DNA from: Meandrina meandrites
Taxonomy: Eukaryota; Cnidaria; Anthozoa; Scleractinia; Meandrinidae
Direction: 5' to 3'
Length of the DNA stretch: 64,000 nucleotides
Assembly: GCA_963693305.1 (NCBI GenBank)
Contig: OY855913.1
Location: forward strand, 13,943,522-14,007,521
The notes beneath the pieces are model-generated. The model searched no databases, had not been told where the DNA came from, and saw only the letters and a list, made by a program, of their open reading frames with translations. Shown in pieces: positions 11,100 through 21,800 of the stretch. The position numbers and the translations under genes are program-made. Numbering within the stretch: position 1 is the stretch's first letter; each line of letters begins with the position of its first letter.

Positions 11100-12824
11100 T
11101 TAAGCTGGTTAAAATTCGATTCCTACACACGCTTTTGAATGCCTCGAAATCTCAAGCCGCTTCCGGTTATCTGAGCTTTCACACTTTTGGCCAATCAGCG
11201 CAATCCATAATAGGTTGTCTCGTTTTTCCGCTTGACTGAGTTTTAACACGATGTGCGATGTTTCAATTTAACTGTCACGAAAGTCGGTTCTCGAAAAGTA
11301 AAAGACGGATCAAATAAAAAATCATAACTTCCGAAAGGGTTTCAAAGGGCAGCACAGCTGAAATATTTGTTTCATGGTTTCCTGGAAATTTGCGCCAAAA
11401 ATCCCGGTACATTTTTTTGCTTGTTTAATTACGAAGACCCTACCTGCTTGTAAACAGGCCTTAGGGACCCTTAGGGCCTGTTTACAAGCAGGTAGGGTAA
11501 CCTTAGTGCTAGGGTACCCTAGCAGGATGGTTACCCTAGCGCTCCCACATTTGTCTTTTTTTCATCGACGTGTTTACAAGGCAGCTAGGGTTACCCTAGC
11601 ACTAGGGTAACCCTTGCTGAGCGCTAGGGTTACCCTAGCGCCAGGGTAACCCTAGCGCCTTGTAAACGCTCTCCTAGGGATAACTCGCCTACCCGGGACA
11701 ACTTTATTTTGGCTCCAAGACTGTTTAAAAATACAGACAAATACAGACATGTTTAAAAATACAGACAAAAACAGCGAATTGTGACCAAGAAACATCGTGT
11801 TCATTCACAGTTTTTCGTATTTTTGCACTGGAACGGAATTATTTTCGAATAACAGCTTCTTATCGATTCTTACGACGAAATTTTTGGTAAAATGTTTGGC
11901 GCTGCATATAAGCCCTTATATTTACCAGAGCTGTGAAATGAGAAGCTGTTGTTGACTTTTTTTTCACAAACACTGCGTGTTCCGGGAGAGTTCGATGGCA
12001 GTTGCTATACTGTCAATAATAGAACCAGTTAAAACACTGATGGTATAAATTAATTAACGGAAAGGTTTTCTTGGTTTATGAAGAATAAATAATTATTTCA
12101 CACAAAGCACTGCAACACGATAAAGTCTAATTTTAAAATTAACTGCAGTTTTAACTTGGCACCACGAAGTCTACAACGATCGTACCGCAGAGAAAGGCAT
12201 GTGACGTCCGTGAGATTTCAAGACTGTAACCTAGACTTATCTTCTGCATACGTTTACCGTGAAGTTTCCTGTTGTTGGAGAATAGTACCACAAGGACAAC
12301 GTGGGGCTTTCAGAAACAAATATATAGTCGTTGTGTTCTTTAAATAAAAGTAACGCAGAGACGCTCCATGTTATACATGATGCATACAGTCAGGTACTCC
12401 CACCCCTTACCCCCTCCATAAGAATAATAAATGAGTTAATTAATTAATTGATGTTAATTACTTAATTAGCTATCAAAGTTTACACCTGAGTGCTTTAGAG
12501 GTTTACGGGAACAACGGCCCCTACAACCATCACAATAGTGTATTCTGCATTAAAAATGAAGGCGCAGATGAAAAAAAAAAAGAATTTTAGTCTAGGTTTC
12601 GGTAAGTAAGATTCAAAAATAAATTTACTGTATGGTTAATACTTATCATCTAAACTGTATTCTAGATAATTATTTAATACAGCAATATATTCCATATCAC
12701 ATTTTCCCTTTAGTAGTTATCTGTGCTGATCGCTTGTGTCCCTATCAAATTAAGAACCTATCTAAGAACCTAAACCCATTTCTATAAGAACCTATTTAGG
12801 CTAAGTTGGAAAAATCTAGGTTTT
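11100..12824. other. right half of the interrupted CAGT element, no gene
   Basis: Apart from the palindrome-rich segment at 11435-11680, this is AT-rich sequence without a credible frame. Short frames such as 11374-11610 fall on repeats. Confidence 0.5.
11435..11680. repeat. palindrome-rich repeat of ctagggttaccctag units
   Basis: Several copies of self-complementary gctagggttaccctagcg-type units, bracketed by cctgcttgtaaacaggcc on the left and cgccttgtaaacgct on the right. The ends are partly inverted copies of each other, as in a foldback element. The aggcctgtttacaagcagg block is itself an inverted copy of the block before it. Confidence 0.7.
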
Positions 12825-12846
12825 TTATACGCGGGTTTTTACTGTA

Positions 12847-14691
12847 CATGAACCTTGTACTTGTACTTGTACGAACTTAGTATTTCAGTAAAATGAAATG
12901 CGTTTTGGGATATTCCACGGTGTTGATCAAGTGGGTAACCACAAAACGTAACATCATGAAATTATTGTGTGCATTAATTATTAGTCTATTATTGGTTTTG
13001 ACCTTCCGCCATCGGATCGTTTGAAGTCCACATTATGGGGATTAAGCCCTTCTTTAGTTTCTCTCTATTTGCGTTTCCGACAGACTTCTAAAGTTACCAC
13101 AAAAAGAAACCAGTCGATACAAGATAAGTAAATAATGTTCAGTTGACGACGATCAATCGCCGTTAGTTCAATGCTCTGTTCGTGAAAAAAATCTCACACT
13201 TAACGTACAAATTAATGCTTTGCTTGTCATTTAACCAGTAAACGTTTCCTTCGACCACACGGAATGGTCAACACTCATGAGTCGAATTTTGGCATTTTTA
13301 ATAAAGTAGAAATGACAGTTTCGAGTGTGCAGCCTTCAATATTAATTACCAATGTTATTCCATTCGGGGGAAAGACAATCGACGATAAAGAAGGGTCCAT
13401 AATTTACCAAGAAGGGGGAGTGTATGAAGGGGTGTATGATGATTTTTCCTGTCTCCCCTCGTCGGGTACCCTGAGAACCAGGGTAACAACCATGCCCCCC
13501 CTCCCCCTTCTCTTAAGTGGCCGACACAAACACTTTTTAAGTCTCATCATTTGATTATATTCACCAAATCTGATGGACGTAACTGGGCCAGAACGCGTTC
13601 AGTTAAGCTTTTAATTTTAACCGCGTCAACCCCCTGCATGAACGTAAATCTGCGGAAAAATTGAACTTCCATCGGACCCATACACTGTAATTCAGTTTGT
13701 AACGGTGTTGAGTACCCATCAAAATGGCTCCTAAGACCATAATATGGTCTATAGCTTAATCACAATCTTGTACAGCCTCCCGCCACCAAAGTCAAGCTTC
13801 ATCACCGCTTGTGTAACATTGATCGTTAAACCCTTTTTTATCCTTAATTTTGTGGAACTCCCAGTTACAAGTCCAACACGGAATAAAAAAAATTCTGGGA
13901 GATAAAACGACTGTCACTTTGAGCTTGTATTGAAAAGGCTTCTCTTTATTTTCTTTAATTTCAGTTATCAAAAAATACGCTCAACGGTATAAAGAACCGT
14001 CATGTGCAGATTTATGAAGTGACGAATAAACTGGAACTTTTTGATGCCCCTCCCCCTCATATCTTGCCTAATTTTTAGATAAATTTTCCGAATCCCCCGC
14101 CCCGACCAAAAATACGTTCTGAAAATCTAAATCGTGACCCCCTCCCCTCTCCAGATCATCATACTTTTGATCATGCTTCCGTAAACGTGCAGATATGTGC
14201 GATGTATTTTGAAATCTGACCACGCACCTATCTGACTCATTTAGATCAAAATAGAAATGATTAGCGGGACATCAGTTTGCTAACATGCTTCACGTGCCAG
14301 TACCCAAACTGCAGTTATTTAGCAGCAGGGGGGTCCACATGATTGATCGTCGTCTATATGGTAAATGTACAACAAATTTTCTTTTGAAAACGGCTTGTTT
14401 AAAAGGATAATTATTCATTTGAGGTAATTGACGTATTAAATACCTCTTGTTTAAATTGTAACGGCATTGGGCAATCAATAACCTGAGATCGTGAAGGAAT
14501 CGCATTATCTGCCAGAGCAAAGATTTATACCACAACAACTACTACTGCAGGTGGCTTCTTCATACAAACCGTCTGACTGCTTAGTTGATTTAAACCAGCA
14601 GGGATCTTAGCTCTGTGACACACCTGATAACGAAAACACACTTGTGATCCGCGACCACAGTGTAACGTCAGAAAACATTCGGTTTGTAAAA
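12847..14691. other. intergenic, no gene; includes 5' flank and UTR of the GPCR
   Basis: C-rich runs occur at 13490-13510 and 14040-14155. No frame here looks like protein. The last 100-200 bp before 14692 are presumably promoter and 5' UTR, but I cannot point to a TATA box or initiator. Confidence 0.45.
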
Positions 14692-15813
14692 ATGAACGAA
14701 TCATTCAACTCAACGGCTACCAGTGGAAGCAGTCGACCCGGCAGGTTTATCCCTGAACCATTTGGGATGACAGTGGTAAGGCTTACTCTTTTTGGCGTCG
14801 TGTTCCTCGCTGCTGTAATCGGAAATTTCTTCGTGTTCACAGCTTCGTTAAGAAACCGTCGACTTCAAACGTTCAGTTACTGCCTGATCACGAACCTTGC
14901 AGTCAGCGACTTTGTAAGCATGTTTTGGGTTCCTTTTCTCCTTGTAAACGAACAGCTCGAATCTGGTTGGATTTATGGTGCATTCCTTTGCAAGTTTATC
15001 AATCCAACACAAGTTGTTTGCGGCTTGGTGACCACGAACGTCCACGTTGCTATAGCAGTTGATCGATATTTTTCCATCGTTCATTCACTGACTAACTCTT
15101 GCAATCATTCCAAGTATCGCCGAGCATTTATTGTTGTGCCCCTCGTTTGGTTTGTGGCGGTTATCTGCTCTCTCCCCGCATACATCTTTAGAGAAATTCA
15201 CAGTTTGACCTTGAAGTCAGGCAAGAAAATAGAATTTTGCTTTGAAAAGTTTCCACCAATGGAAAATTCAGAGGATGGCTTTCGTCAAATGTACTCCGTC
15301 TTCCTTTTCTTTGTGAACTACCTAATTCCTATTTCTATTTCAACGACACTCTATGGTAAAATCGTCCTTTACTTAAAGAAAAGAAAGCTTGAGCGAAAAG
15401 AAATGGGGCGAAAGTTCAGCCAAAGCAGTCGTAATACTGCATCTCAGGGGGGAAAAGTTTATTGCAACAATTTAACAAAAGTTGAAAGGCGCTTCATGTC
15501 CATGGCCATCATTATAGTTGTGATATTTTTCTTCTGCTATTTGCCTTATCAAGTGGTGTTTCTACTCACTGAGTTCGCAGATTACGCAACTTCATGGCCA
15601 TATCTTCGTATTCTCATGAGTGTAGTTTATTTCTTAACATGGCTGCCAAATGCTTTAAACCCAATTTGCTACGGCGCAATGGACCAGCGTTACGCAAAAG
15701 CATTTAAAATGATTTGTTTGTCATTCCAAGACTGCTATGAGAGCGGCTCCAAGAATCAAACTGGCTCTTTGTCTAAAGCAAATTTACACCGACTCACTAC
15801 TGAGGAACTTTAG
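14692..15813 (+). CDS. rhodopsin-like (class A) G protein-coupled receptor, single exon
   Basis: A 373-aa intronless receptor for a diffusible ligand, signalling through heterotrimeric G proteins at the plasma membrane. I start it at the ATG at 14692 (aaaATGa context); the frame is open 48 bp further up but only from GTG. The outer N-terminus has Asn-Glu-Ser and Asn-Ser-Thr glycosylation sequons. Class A landmarks, numbered from this Met: GN in TM1 (44-45), LAVSD in TM2 (Asp73), Cys100 at the start of TM3 and Cys183 in loop 2 for the disulphide, DRY at 124-126, a basic third loop (KKRKLERKEMGRK), CYLP in TM6 (282-285), NPICY in TM7 (323-327), and Cys residues in the tail that could be palmitoylated. 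All key residues are present, so it looks functional. The general pattern is that of peptide-receptor-like class A GPCRs (neuropeptide FF, QRFP or RYamide types). The ligand cannot be named. Confidence 0.95.
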   Translation: MNESFNSTATSGSSRPGRFIPEPFGMTVVRLTLFGVVFLAAVIGNFFVFTASLRNRRLQTFSYCLITNLAVSDFVSMFWVPFLLVNEQLESGWIYGAFLCKFINPTQVVCGLVTTNVHVAIAVDRYFSIVHSLTNSCNHSKYRRAFIVVPLVWFVAVICSLPAYIFREIHSLTLKSGKKIEFCFEKFPPMENSEDGFRQMYSVFLFFVNYLIPISISTTLYGKIVLYLKKRKLERKEMGRKFSQSSRNTASQGGKVYCNNLTKVERRFMSMAIIIVVIFFFCYLPYQVVFLLTEFADYATSWPYLRILMSVVYFLTWLPNALNPICYGAMDQRYAKAFKMICLSFQDCYESGSKNQTGSLSKANLHRLTTEEL

Positions 15814-15981
15814 ACTTACCCGTGGGTGCAAAACGTGCCATTATTGGTGACTAAATGAACTGTATTGATAACGATATTTCCGTTTTCAACAAAACCATCA
15901 CAGGAGGGTTGTATAAAATTTATTTAATTTGATCTTTGATGATGCCGGTTTGTCTGTCGTTTTAGCCTGGTAGTATTTTCG

Positions 15982-16013
15982 GCTCTTGTTTCACTCGGCG
16001 AGAAAACAAGAGC
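15982..16013. repeat. short hairpin in the GPCR 3' flank
   Basis: gctcttgttt pairs with aaacaagagc around a short loop. It may form in the 3' UTR of the receptor mRNA or be part of a small foldback repeat. Confidence 0.4.
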
Positions 16014-16650
16014 GAGACAAACGAGTCGAAAAAAATTTGGGTGCTCTTACAGGCTATCTGATGTTAGCATAGTGAACGAAAATTCATATACCTGCATTTT
16101 GTTACAACCTCTTGTGGTACGAGATTATGAAACAAAAAAAGAGAAAAAACAAACAAAACGCAAACTTTTGTCTAGCTATCGATACTATGGAGTAAATGTG
16201 CGCTCAATCACGTCGTGATGATAAATTTTTGCTTTCGTGATAATTGAAGAGAGTATATAATCACCAGTTGATTTTGTCTGTAAAAAAAAAAGTAACTGAA
16301 TTCGCATTACATGTTTATAATCAAAACTTGAACTAATCTATTATCATTCGGATCCTCCGCGACCGAAGGTCACCTAACACACAGAGCAGCTTTTTATCAT
16401 TGATAAATTCTTCTGCCAATTTCATTCATTTTACTACTCCACCCGCTGACGTTATGCGTGCGAATGTCGTGGCACTCTGCGTATTATAATGCCATAATTC
16501 CTCTGCGAAACAATTTCTCTTTGGACTTCGTCCACGTCGGACGTCGACGACGAATGTATTCCCCCCTTCCCCCGTACGGAACGTTATGCTTGTTTTGTTA
16601 ACCAAATACCTTTCTGTGATCCAAAGGTTGATATGTATGTTATCAATTGA

Positions 16651-16656
16651 AATAAA
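16651..16656 (+). promoter_or_regulatory. candidate poly(A) signal for the GPCR
   Basis: AATAAA lies about 840 bp after the receptor stop codon and is the first canonical hexamer I see downstream. Whether the transcript runs this far is not known. Confidence 0.3.
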
Positions 16657-16699
16657 GACACATTATACAAACATAAAAGAGTCGCGCCGCCAGTTTCAT

Positions 16700-17445
16700 A
16701 TCAAAAAACGTTAGCAAGCCCTTTGTACGCTCTCAATTTTAGACAGGTCAGAAAATGATGTTCACTTGTTTTAGAAAACTTAGACCAAAACATGATAAAA
16801 AGCGACGATGAGCCGATCGGGTCCTTCACCTATCTTGGATGCCGCCATACTGTGGTTTGTAAAGTACATGCGGTTTTGCTAGCCTTGTAAGATTAAGTCT
16901 TAGAAGAAAAATCTACTTAACACTTGTGCATCAAGGAAAGCTGATTAAGTCATTCCACAGACGGTCTTCTATAACAATCAACCAAAATAATAATCATCAA
17001 TCTACCAAAACGTCTGAGTTCAGTGGTTTGGTGAAAATCGCAAAGAAGCTATGATCTAATAATGTAAGGTTATCGCGAAAGATAATCCGTTATGAAGGGG
17101 CAATTTAATTTAAACTCAGTGAAAGAGATAGCGTTTTAAGAGGGAAGCACAGCTCACGAATACGCGATAAGGAAGTTCCATTCTATTTATATTCTGTAAC
17201 CCGCACGCACCGTTGGTACTACTACTGTAGCAGTGACATTTCTGCGTTATGCAACTGAGCTTGTTTTGTCTTAATAGAGTTGTGTCTCTTTTACCTGTTA
17301 GTGTTTTGCCTTTCACTCATTATAACAAGGTTGAGGCCTTTTTGGCCGAGATTTGTTTGAGCCACTCGAGGCCAGTTTATATGGAGAACATTTGCCCCCG
17401 GTATGAGAGTCACCTTCCATACCGAGCCACACTAGGCGAGAACTT
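16700..17445. other. intergenic between convergent genes, no gene seen
   Basis: Between the plus-strand receptor and the minus-strand SYCP3-like gene. No convincing exon or repeat boundary. Confidence 0.4.
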
Positions 17446-17530
17446 GCTGGGGGGGAGGGGGGGGTGACCCTAGATGGAGGGGGACTCGCTTAGAAGGTAG
17501 GGTGACAATGGGAGGGGGGAGGGGTTGAGC
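17446..17530 (+). other. G-run cluster with G-quadruplex potential
   Basis: Runs of seven, eight, five, three, three, six and four G within about 80 bp of the plus strand, with short spacers in the first half. This fits the usual four-run quadruplex pattern. Confidence 0.6.
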
Positions 17531-18694
17531 CAACGTGTTTCCAGCTAACATTTGGGCTTTTTTTGTCTCGGCTACCAAGAACAAGTCTCGTACATAGAAA
17601 CAGGCCCTTACACGAACTTGAATTTAGTAACATACAAAAAGGAAGTTGAGTAACTGCCTCGTTGATTTTCGTCCCCTCAGGAGAATATTCAGTTCACATT
17701 TAATCATTTTCAATCTTTATTCTGACAACATCAAATACTCAAGCGCTAAAACACTTGTGGGCTCACTTTCAAAAAGAGAAACTTATTTATTCGACCTACT
17801 ACAAGATTATAGAAATAAATTAAATCTTACAGGTATTTTCAAATACGTTAACCACTGCTTTGCACAAATACAATAAATATTACAGTGGTGCACTATGATC
17901 AATAATCTAAAAAACTCGTAAAGTTTTAAGTGTCACCAATCCGACCAATTCACAGTGAAACGAAATCAACCGGGCCACCCAACGTTTTTTTAGCCAATCA
18001 CAAGACAAGCTCAGAACAAAAGAATTGGAGTTCGTTCATCAGCGGACCAGTCACAATAAGTGTAAAATTTAACTGCTCGTTTGACTAGATCAGATGCGAA
18101 GGCAGAAAACGTTGGGTGGCCCCGGCTGAGTTCGTTTCCCTGTAATATAATTTAAATACCAAGGCTGTTCCAGCCACAATAAATATGTCAATTTCGCGGT
18201 GTACTAAATTAAACAACATAAACTGATGAAATTTATTACTGTCAAATTCAGAATACCGTGAACATCTGAAATATTTCAGGAATGTTGATTGTGTAGTGAC
18301 CAATCACAATGAAATTCTGGAACACTCAAGCAAACCTCAAAACCACAAACTAATAACCGTTGCTGTTTGCGGTTTAGTTTTCTCACGCCTGATTGGCTTT
18401 TTCCTTGCAACACAATAACATTCCATTAATATTTCTGGTGTTCACGGTTTTCTGAGTTTCACAGTAAATTAAGTTATTAAATGTTTCTTTCATGGCAATA
18501 GTATAGTTTGTTTTTTCTTTATTTTTTCATCCCCATAGATAACACTAATTTTATAATTACAGCCAGAAGCATGCTTCTGTTACAGCTCAACACCGACATA
18601 ATGATTTGGATTTGGGATAAGCACTGACTGAACATTGTCATAACACGAACATGAAGTATCGAGCATAGTCGTTTTAACGAGGTTTCATAAAATG

Positions 18695-18700
18695 TTTAAT
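18695..18700 (-). promoter_or_regulatory. candidate poly(A) signal (ATTAAA) of the SYCP3-like gene
   Basis: On the minus strand ATTAAA follows the stop codon of the terminal exon by about 90 bp, a normal distance. It supports this end as the gene's 3' end. Confidence 0.4.
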
Positions 18701-18788
18701 CATCAAGTGTGACATATAATCGACTATTTTGAAGAAACAATAACCAATACGTGCTTAGATGAAGAAGGACAGCTTGTTTTGAATATGG

Positions 18789-18845
18789 TCACGGAATCCT
18801 GAAAGTGTTCAATATCATCTTCAGCTCAACTTCTTTCTGTTTGCA
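18789..18845 (-). CDS. SYCP3-like gene, terminal exon with stop
   Basis: Phase 0 in, TGA at 18789-18791. It encodes CKQKEVELKMILNTFRIP. The acceptor tttgtttcaaaag has a T-rich tract. An alternative acceptor 9 bp inside (ending caaacag) keeps the frame. The last 18 residues occupy the place of the Leu-rich end of SYCP3, and the distance from the RLK motif to the stop (66-67 residues) is almost that of vertebrate SYCP3 (about 65). Confidence 0.6.
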   Translation of the reverse strand, partial: CKQKEVELKMILNTFRIP

Positions 18846-21800
18846 CTTTTGAAACAAAACAAAAGGTTTTAGATGCACATTTATACAAAAAAACTAAACG
18901 CCAGACAGTTTTGCTCCCAGACTCCCCTCCTAGACAATGCTGCCCGGCCCCCTTTAACTAAATGCTTCACCCTTAAACAGTTCTAACATAAGTTATTCGT
19001 AAGTATATCATGTGCTACATAAAACACAGTTCTCGCATTCATGTTCAATTTTCTGTGAAAGGTTAACGTGATCTGTCTTTTGAAAGATTGTAGAGACGGT
19101 AAGTTGTTGCCGGATTCCTACCGTGTGCTCAACTTGCCTCACAACAAATTTCAGTGTTGCAAGTTGAAAAAAATTGTTACAAAAAGTAGAACTCGGTTCT
19201 ACTTTGTGCAACATGTTGCCGCAACTTGAAATTTGTCCGCGCGAGACAAGTTGAACACGCGGTAGTAATACGGGCAACAACTCGTTCAACTTGCAATGCA
19301 ACAATGTTGCGAGACAAGTTGAACAAAAATGTTTCCTGTATTACCGGACCTTTAAGGTCGCGGGGGACACCTTACGCAATCATCATGCATTTATTTAAAG
19401 CGTACGCAACGACCAACATCGACAAGTACACGGAATATTCATAACTGAAGTTGAAGTGTTCATGTGTCGAACGGACCCGGTGGCCCAAGTCAACAGAACA
19501 GCAAAAGATTCAAGTCGTAGACACAAAAAAATTGTTTGCATTTAAAAACTCTGCTGTGAGAGATTTTGTTAATGAAATCAGTTTATTTAACAGTGCATTT
19601 TGGTCGTACTTTTTTCTATGTAAAACCGAGAGCATTCTGCTCCGCAATGTTCTTTTCTGATCTCAACATTAAAGCGTGGAATGTAATTACCATAATTACC
19701 TCTCTTGGCACTCGTGTTTTAATCGGAACACCTTCGGAATCTCAAAGTTTGGACTTTTCCGACAATTTTGTGTCCAAAAATTCAGCGCAGATTAGCTGGC
19801 ACTGCGGAGAGGTAAACTAGGAATACTGGAGTGTGTCATGACAGAAGTGGAATTCAAAAAGAGCGCTTTTTAAAAAAGAGAGAAGGCATTAAATTCAAAT
19901 GTGCACATTTGAACGGCTTTTACTGGCTGGCAGAGATTAAGGACGTTCGAGCTAATTGTTTATGCGCATCCTTACTGCGCACGTAATTCCTGTCGCAACG
20001 CTACGCCACGTCATGCATCGAGCGCGCGCGCTGAGGAAACTTTCCAACCACATATAGGGTGAGTAAATAAATTACGAACAAACGTTCATAGTACTGCGTG
20101 GCACTTGGATGAATCAAAGTAAAAATTGTTAAAAGGTATTTGAGTGCCAAAAAGTTGTTTAAATATCAGACGTTTCGGGCTTCGCCCTTCATCAGTGGTA
20201 ATAATAACGTTGTCTTGAACAACACGACAGAACTAATGTTTAAAAGTAACGTTCAAAGCCCAGCGCGCGCAGAGACGCGCGCGCAGTCTAAATGAATGTG
20301 AAGTTGATGTTCATCCCGCTAGGTCGTGTAGTTCCCAGCTTGAAGATTAAGCGCATTTCCAGTCGTTTCCGGAAGATGTTGTTGCCCGAGCAGAGCTTGA
20401 TACCGCGAATTTCGGCGTCGGATAAGCTGTGGTTTAATCCATTGAAGTGCTCAGCTACAGGGAAACCGGGAGAATTCTTCTCGATGCTCCGGAGGTGTTC
20501 TCCGAAGCGTTCTCGGAGGTTACGGCCGGTCTCCCCGATGTAGAGAGCTGAGCACTTACGGCACGAAATGCAGTAGATCAAGTTACTGGAGTCACAACTG
20601 AAATGTTCCTTGATGTTGATGGAGCACTTTGTACCGTCAACAGTCAGTAGGGTGAGTAGCCGTTGCGTTAACTTCGCTTGCAGTTTGCTAGCCTAAATGG
20701 TCGGTGACCCCTACTTTTTTCTTAAAAGATCACTTTTGTTAACGATTATCTACGTTTTGTGAGAAAATGAAAAAAATCTATCGATTAAAAGGTTGATTTT
20801 TTTGCCCCACGCACGTTCGAATTCCGCTTTTTGATCTTTTCGTTTTGCCGTACGACGGGTTCAAATGCCTCTTCCAGGGCTAAGTTTTGCATAAAAGATG
20901 GCAACACTTGAAATTATTTACGCAACAGACGCACTTCTTCAAAATATCACCAAGATCGTTTCCCTCCGTTTTCTTATCATCGATAATTTAAACTACAAAC
21001 CTTGAAAGCCGTGCGAAATTACGTGCGCCAATTTTTCAAAATCAGGGTAGTTTTCTACAGACTTTATCTCTGAAACGAAGTCGGTGACCCCCACTTTTTT
21101 ATGGTACACAAGTAACTCATTATCCGTCCTCAGTAAAAATTTTAGAAAAATCTATCGACTAGAAAATTTTCGCGCGAACGTCCTTAAATTAAAAATTCCG
21201 ATTTTGACATTTTGACTCATCTATGTTTCATAAAATCACAGAGTTCTGTCTTCTACTCGATCCCCAATCTTGGACAAAAATCATGGATCTTTTAGTTTGG
21301 CACTAATGGCGCTCTAGCGTCGCCGTAAAGCGCATCTACCAAATCAAAGACGTTATTTTTAAACTTCCATAATTTTTTTTATGTTTCTGGAAAATGTCAG
21401 CTCAATCGCATCCAAGAGAGCTGAGATATAAGCGTTTTAAAATATGTAGGACAAGCCAAATTTTATCTAACGAATTCATCCATGGCTAGGTGTCCCCCGC
21501 GACCTTAAGACCGTTTGCCTCCAGTGATTAAAAACCATATTATACTGTGCTGAGTTCGGTGAGCAAATTTTTCAAAATCGCGGGTATTTTTCCACGTTTC
21601 ATTTCCGAGACGAAGCTGGTGACCCCAACTTCCCATTTCCATTTTAGGTTTCCCCTTTTCCCAGACAAACTTAGGCGAATTCATCTCCCATTTTACCCCT
21701 CTAGGACCCTCTTTTGACAATGGTCTTTCTACATACGTGTTGATATTAGACATTGGAAATGGAAACAAATCGATAAGAGCCGAGCAGCTTTTTACTTACT

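Larger units (their letters stand above)
5029..12844. mobile_element. CAGT-ended, TA-flanked DNA element interrupted by a TTAA transposon
   Basis: The left end at 5029 (CAGTAAAAACCCGCGTATA) is matched in reverse complement at the right end (12825-12844), and both are flanked by TA, as in the pogo/Tigger branch of Tc1/mariner. Just inside both ends the motif aagaacct is repeated. Removing the nested 6054-11099 transposon and one TTAA leaves about 2.77 kb, a normal size for an autonomous pogo-like element, but I find no transposase frame. The 5143-5195 segment recurs inverted at 47360-47420. The two ends could instead belong to separate copies. Confidence 0.55.
19356..21504. mobile_element. 2.15 kb TTAA-flanked element with 16-18 bp inverted ends
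   Basis: GGTCGCGGGGGACACC at the left end and its reverse complement at the right end, each bordered by TTAA (19352-19355 and 21505-21508). It contains a Penelope fragment and internal direct repeats and no transposase, so it is non-autonomous. It sits in the last intron of the SYCP3-like gene. Confidence 0.75.

Noticed and set aside
6050..11103. Identical 70-72 codon frames at 6.1 and 10.9 kb
   Set aside because: Both are the inverted-repeat arm; no domain or codon bias.
13264..13554. 96-codon plus-strand frame upstream of the GPCR
   Set aside because: No domain, G/C-run driven end, no start context or splice support.
21505..21768. 87-codon minus-strand frame downstream of the exon at 21800
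   Set aside because: Carries a copy of the gaagctggtgacccc dispersed repeat, and the exon donor is a perfect gtaagt, so reading through is unlikely.
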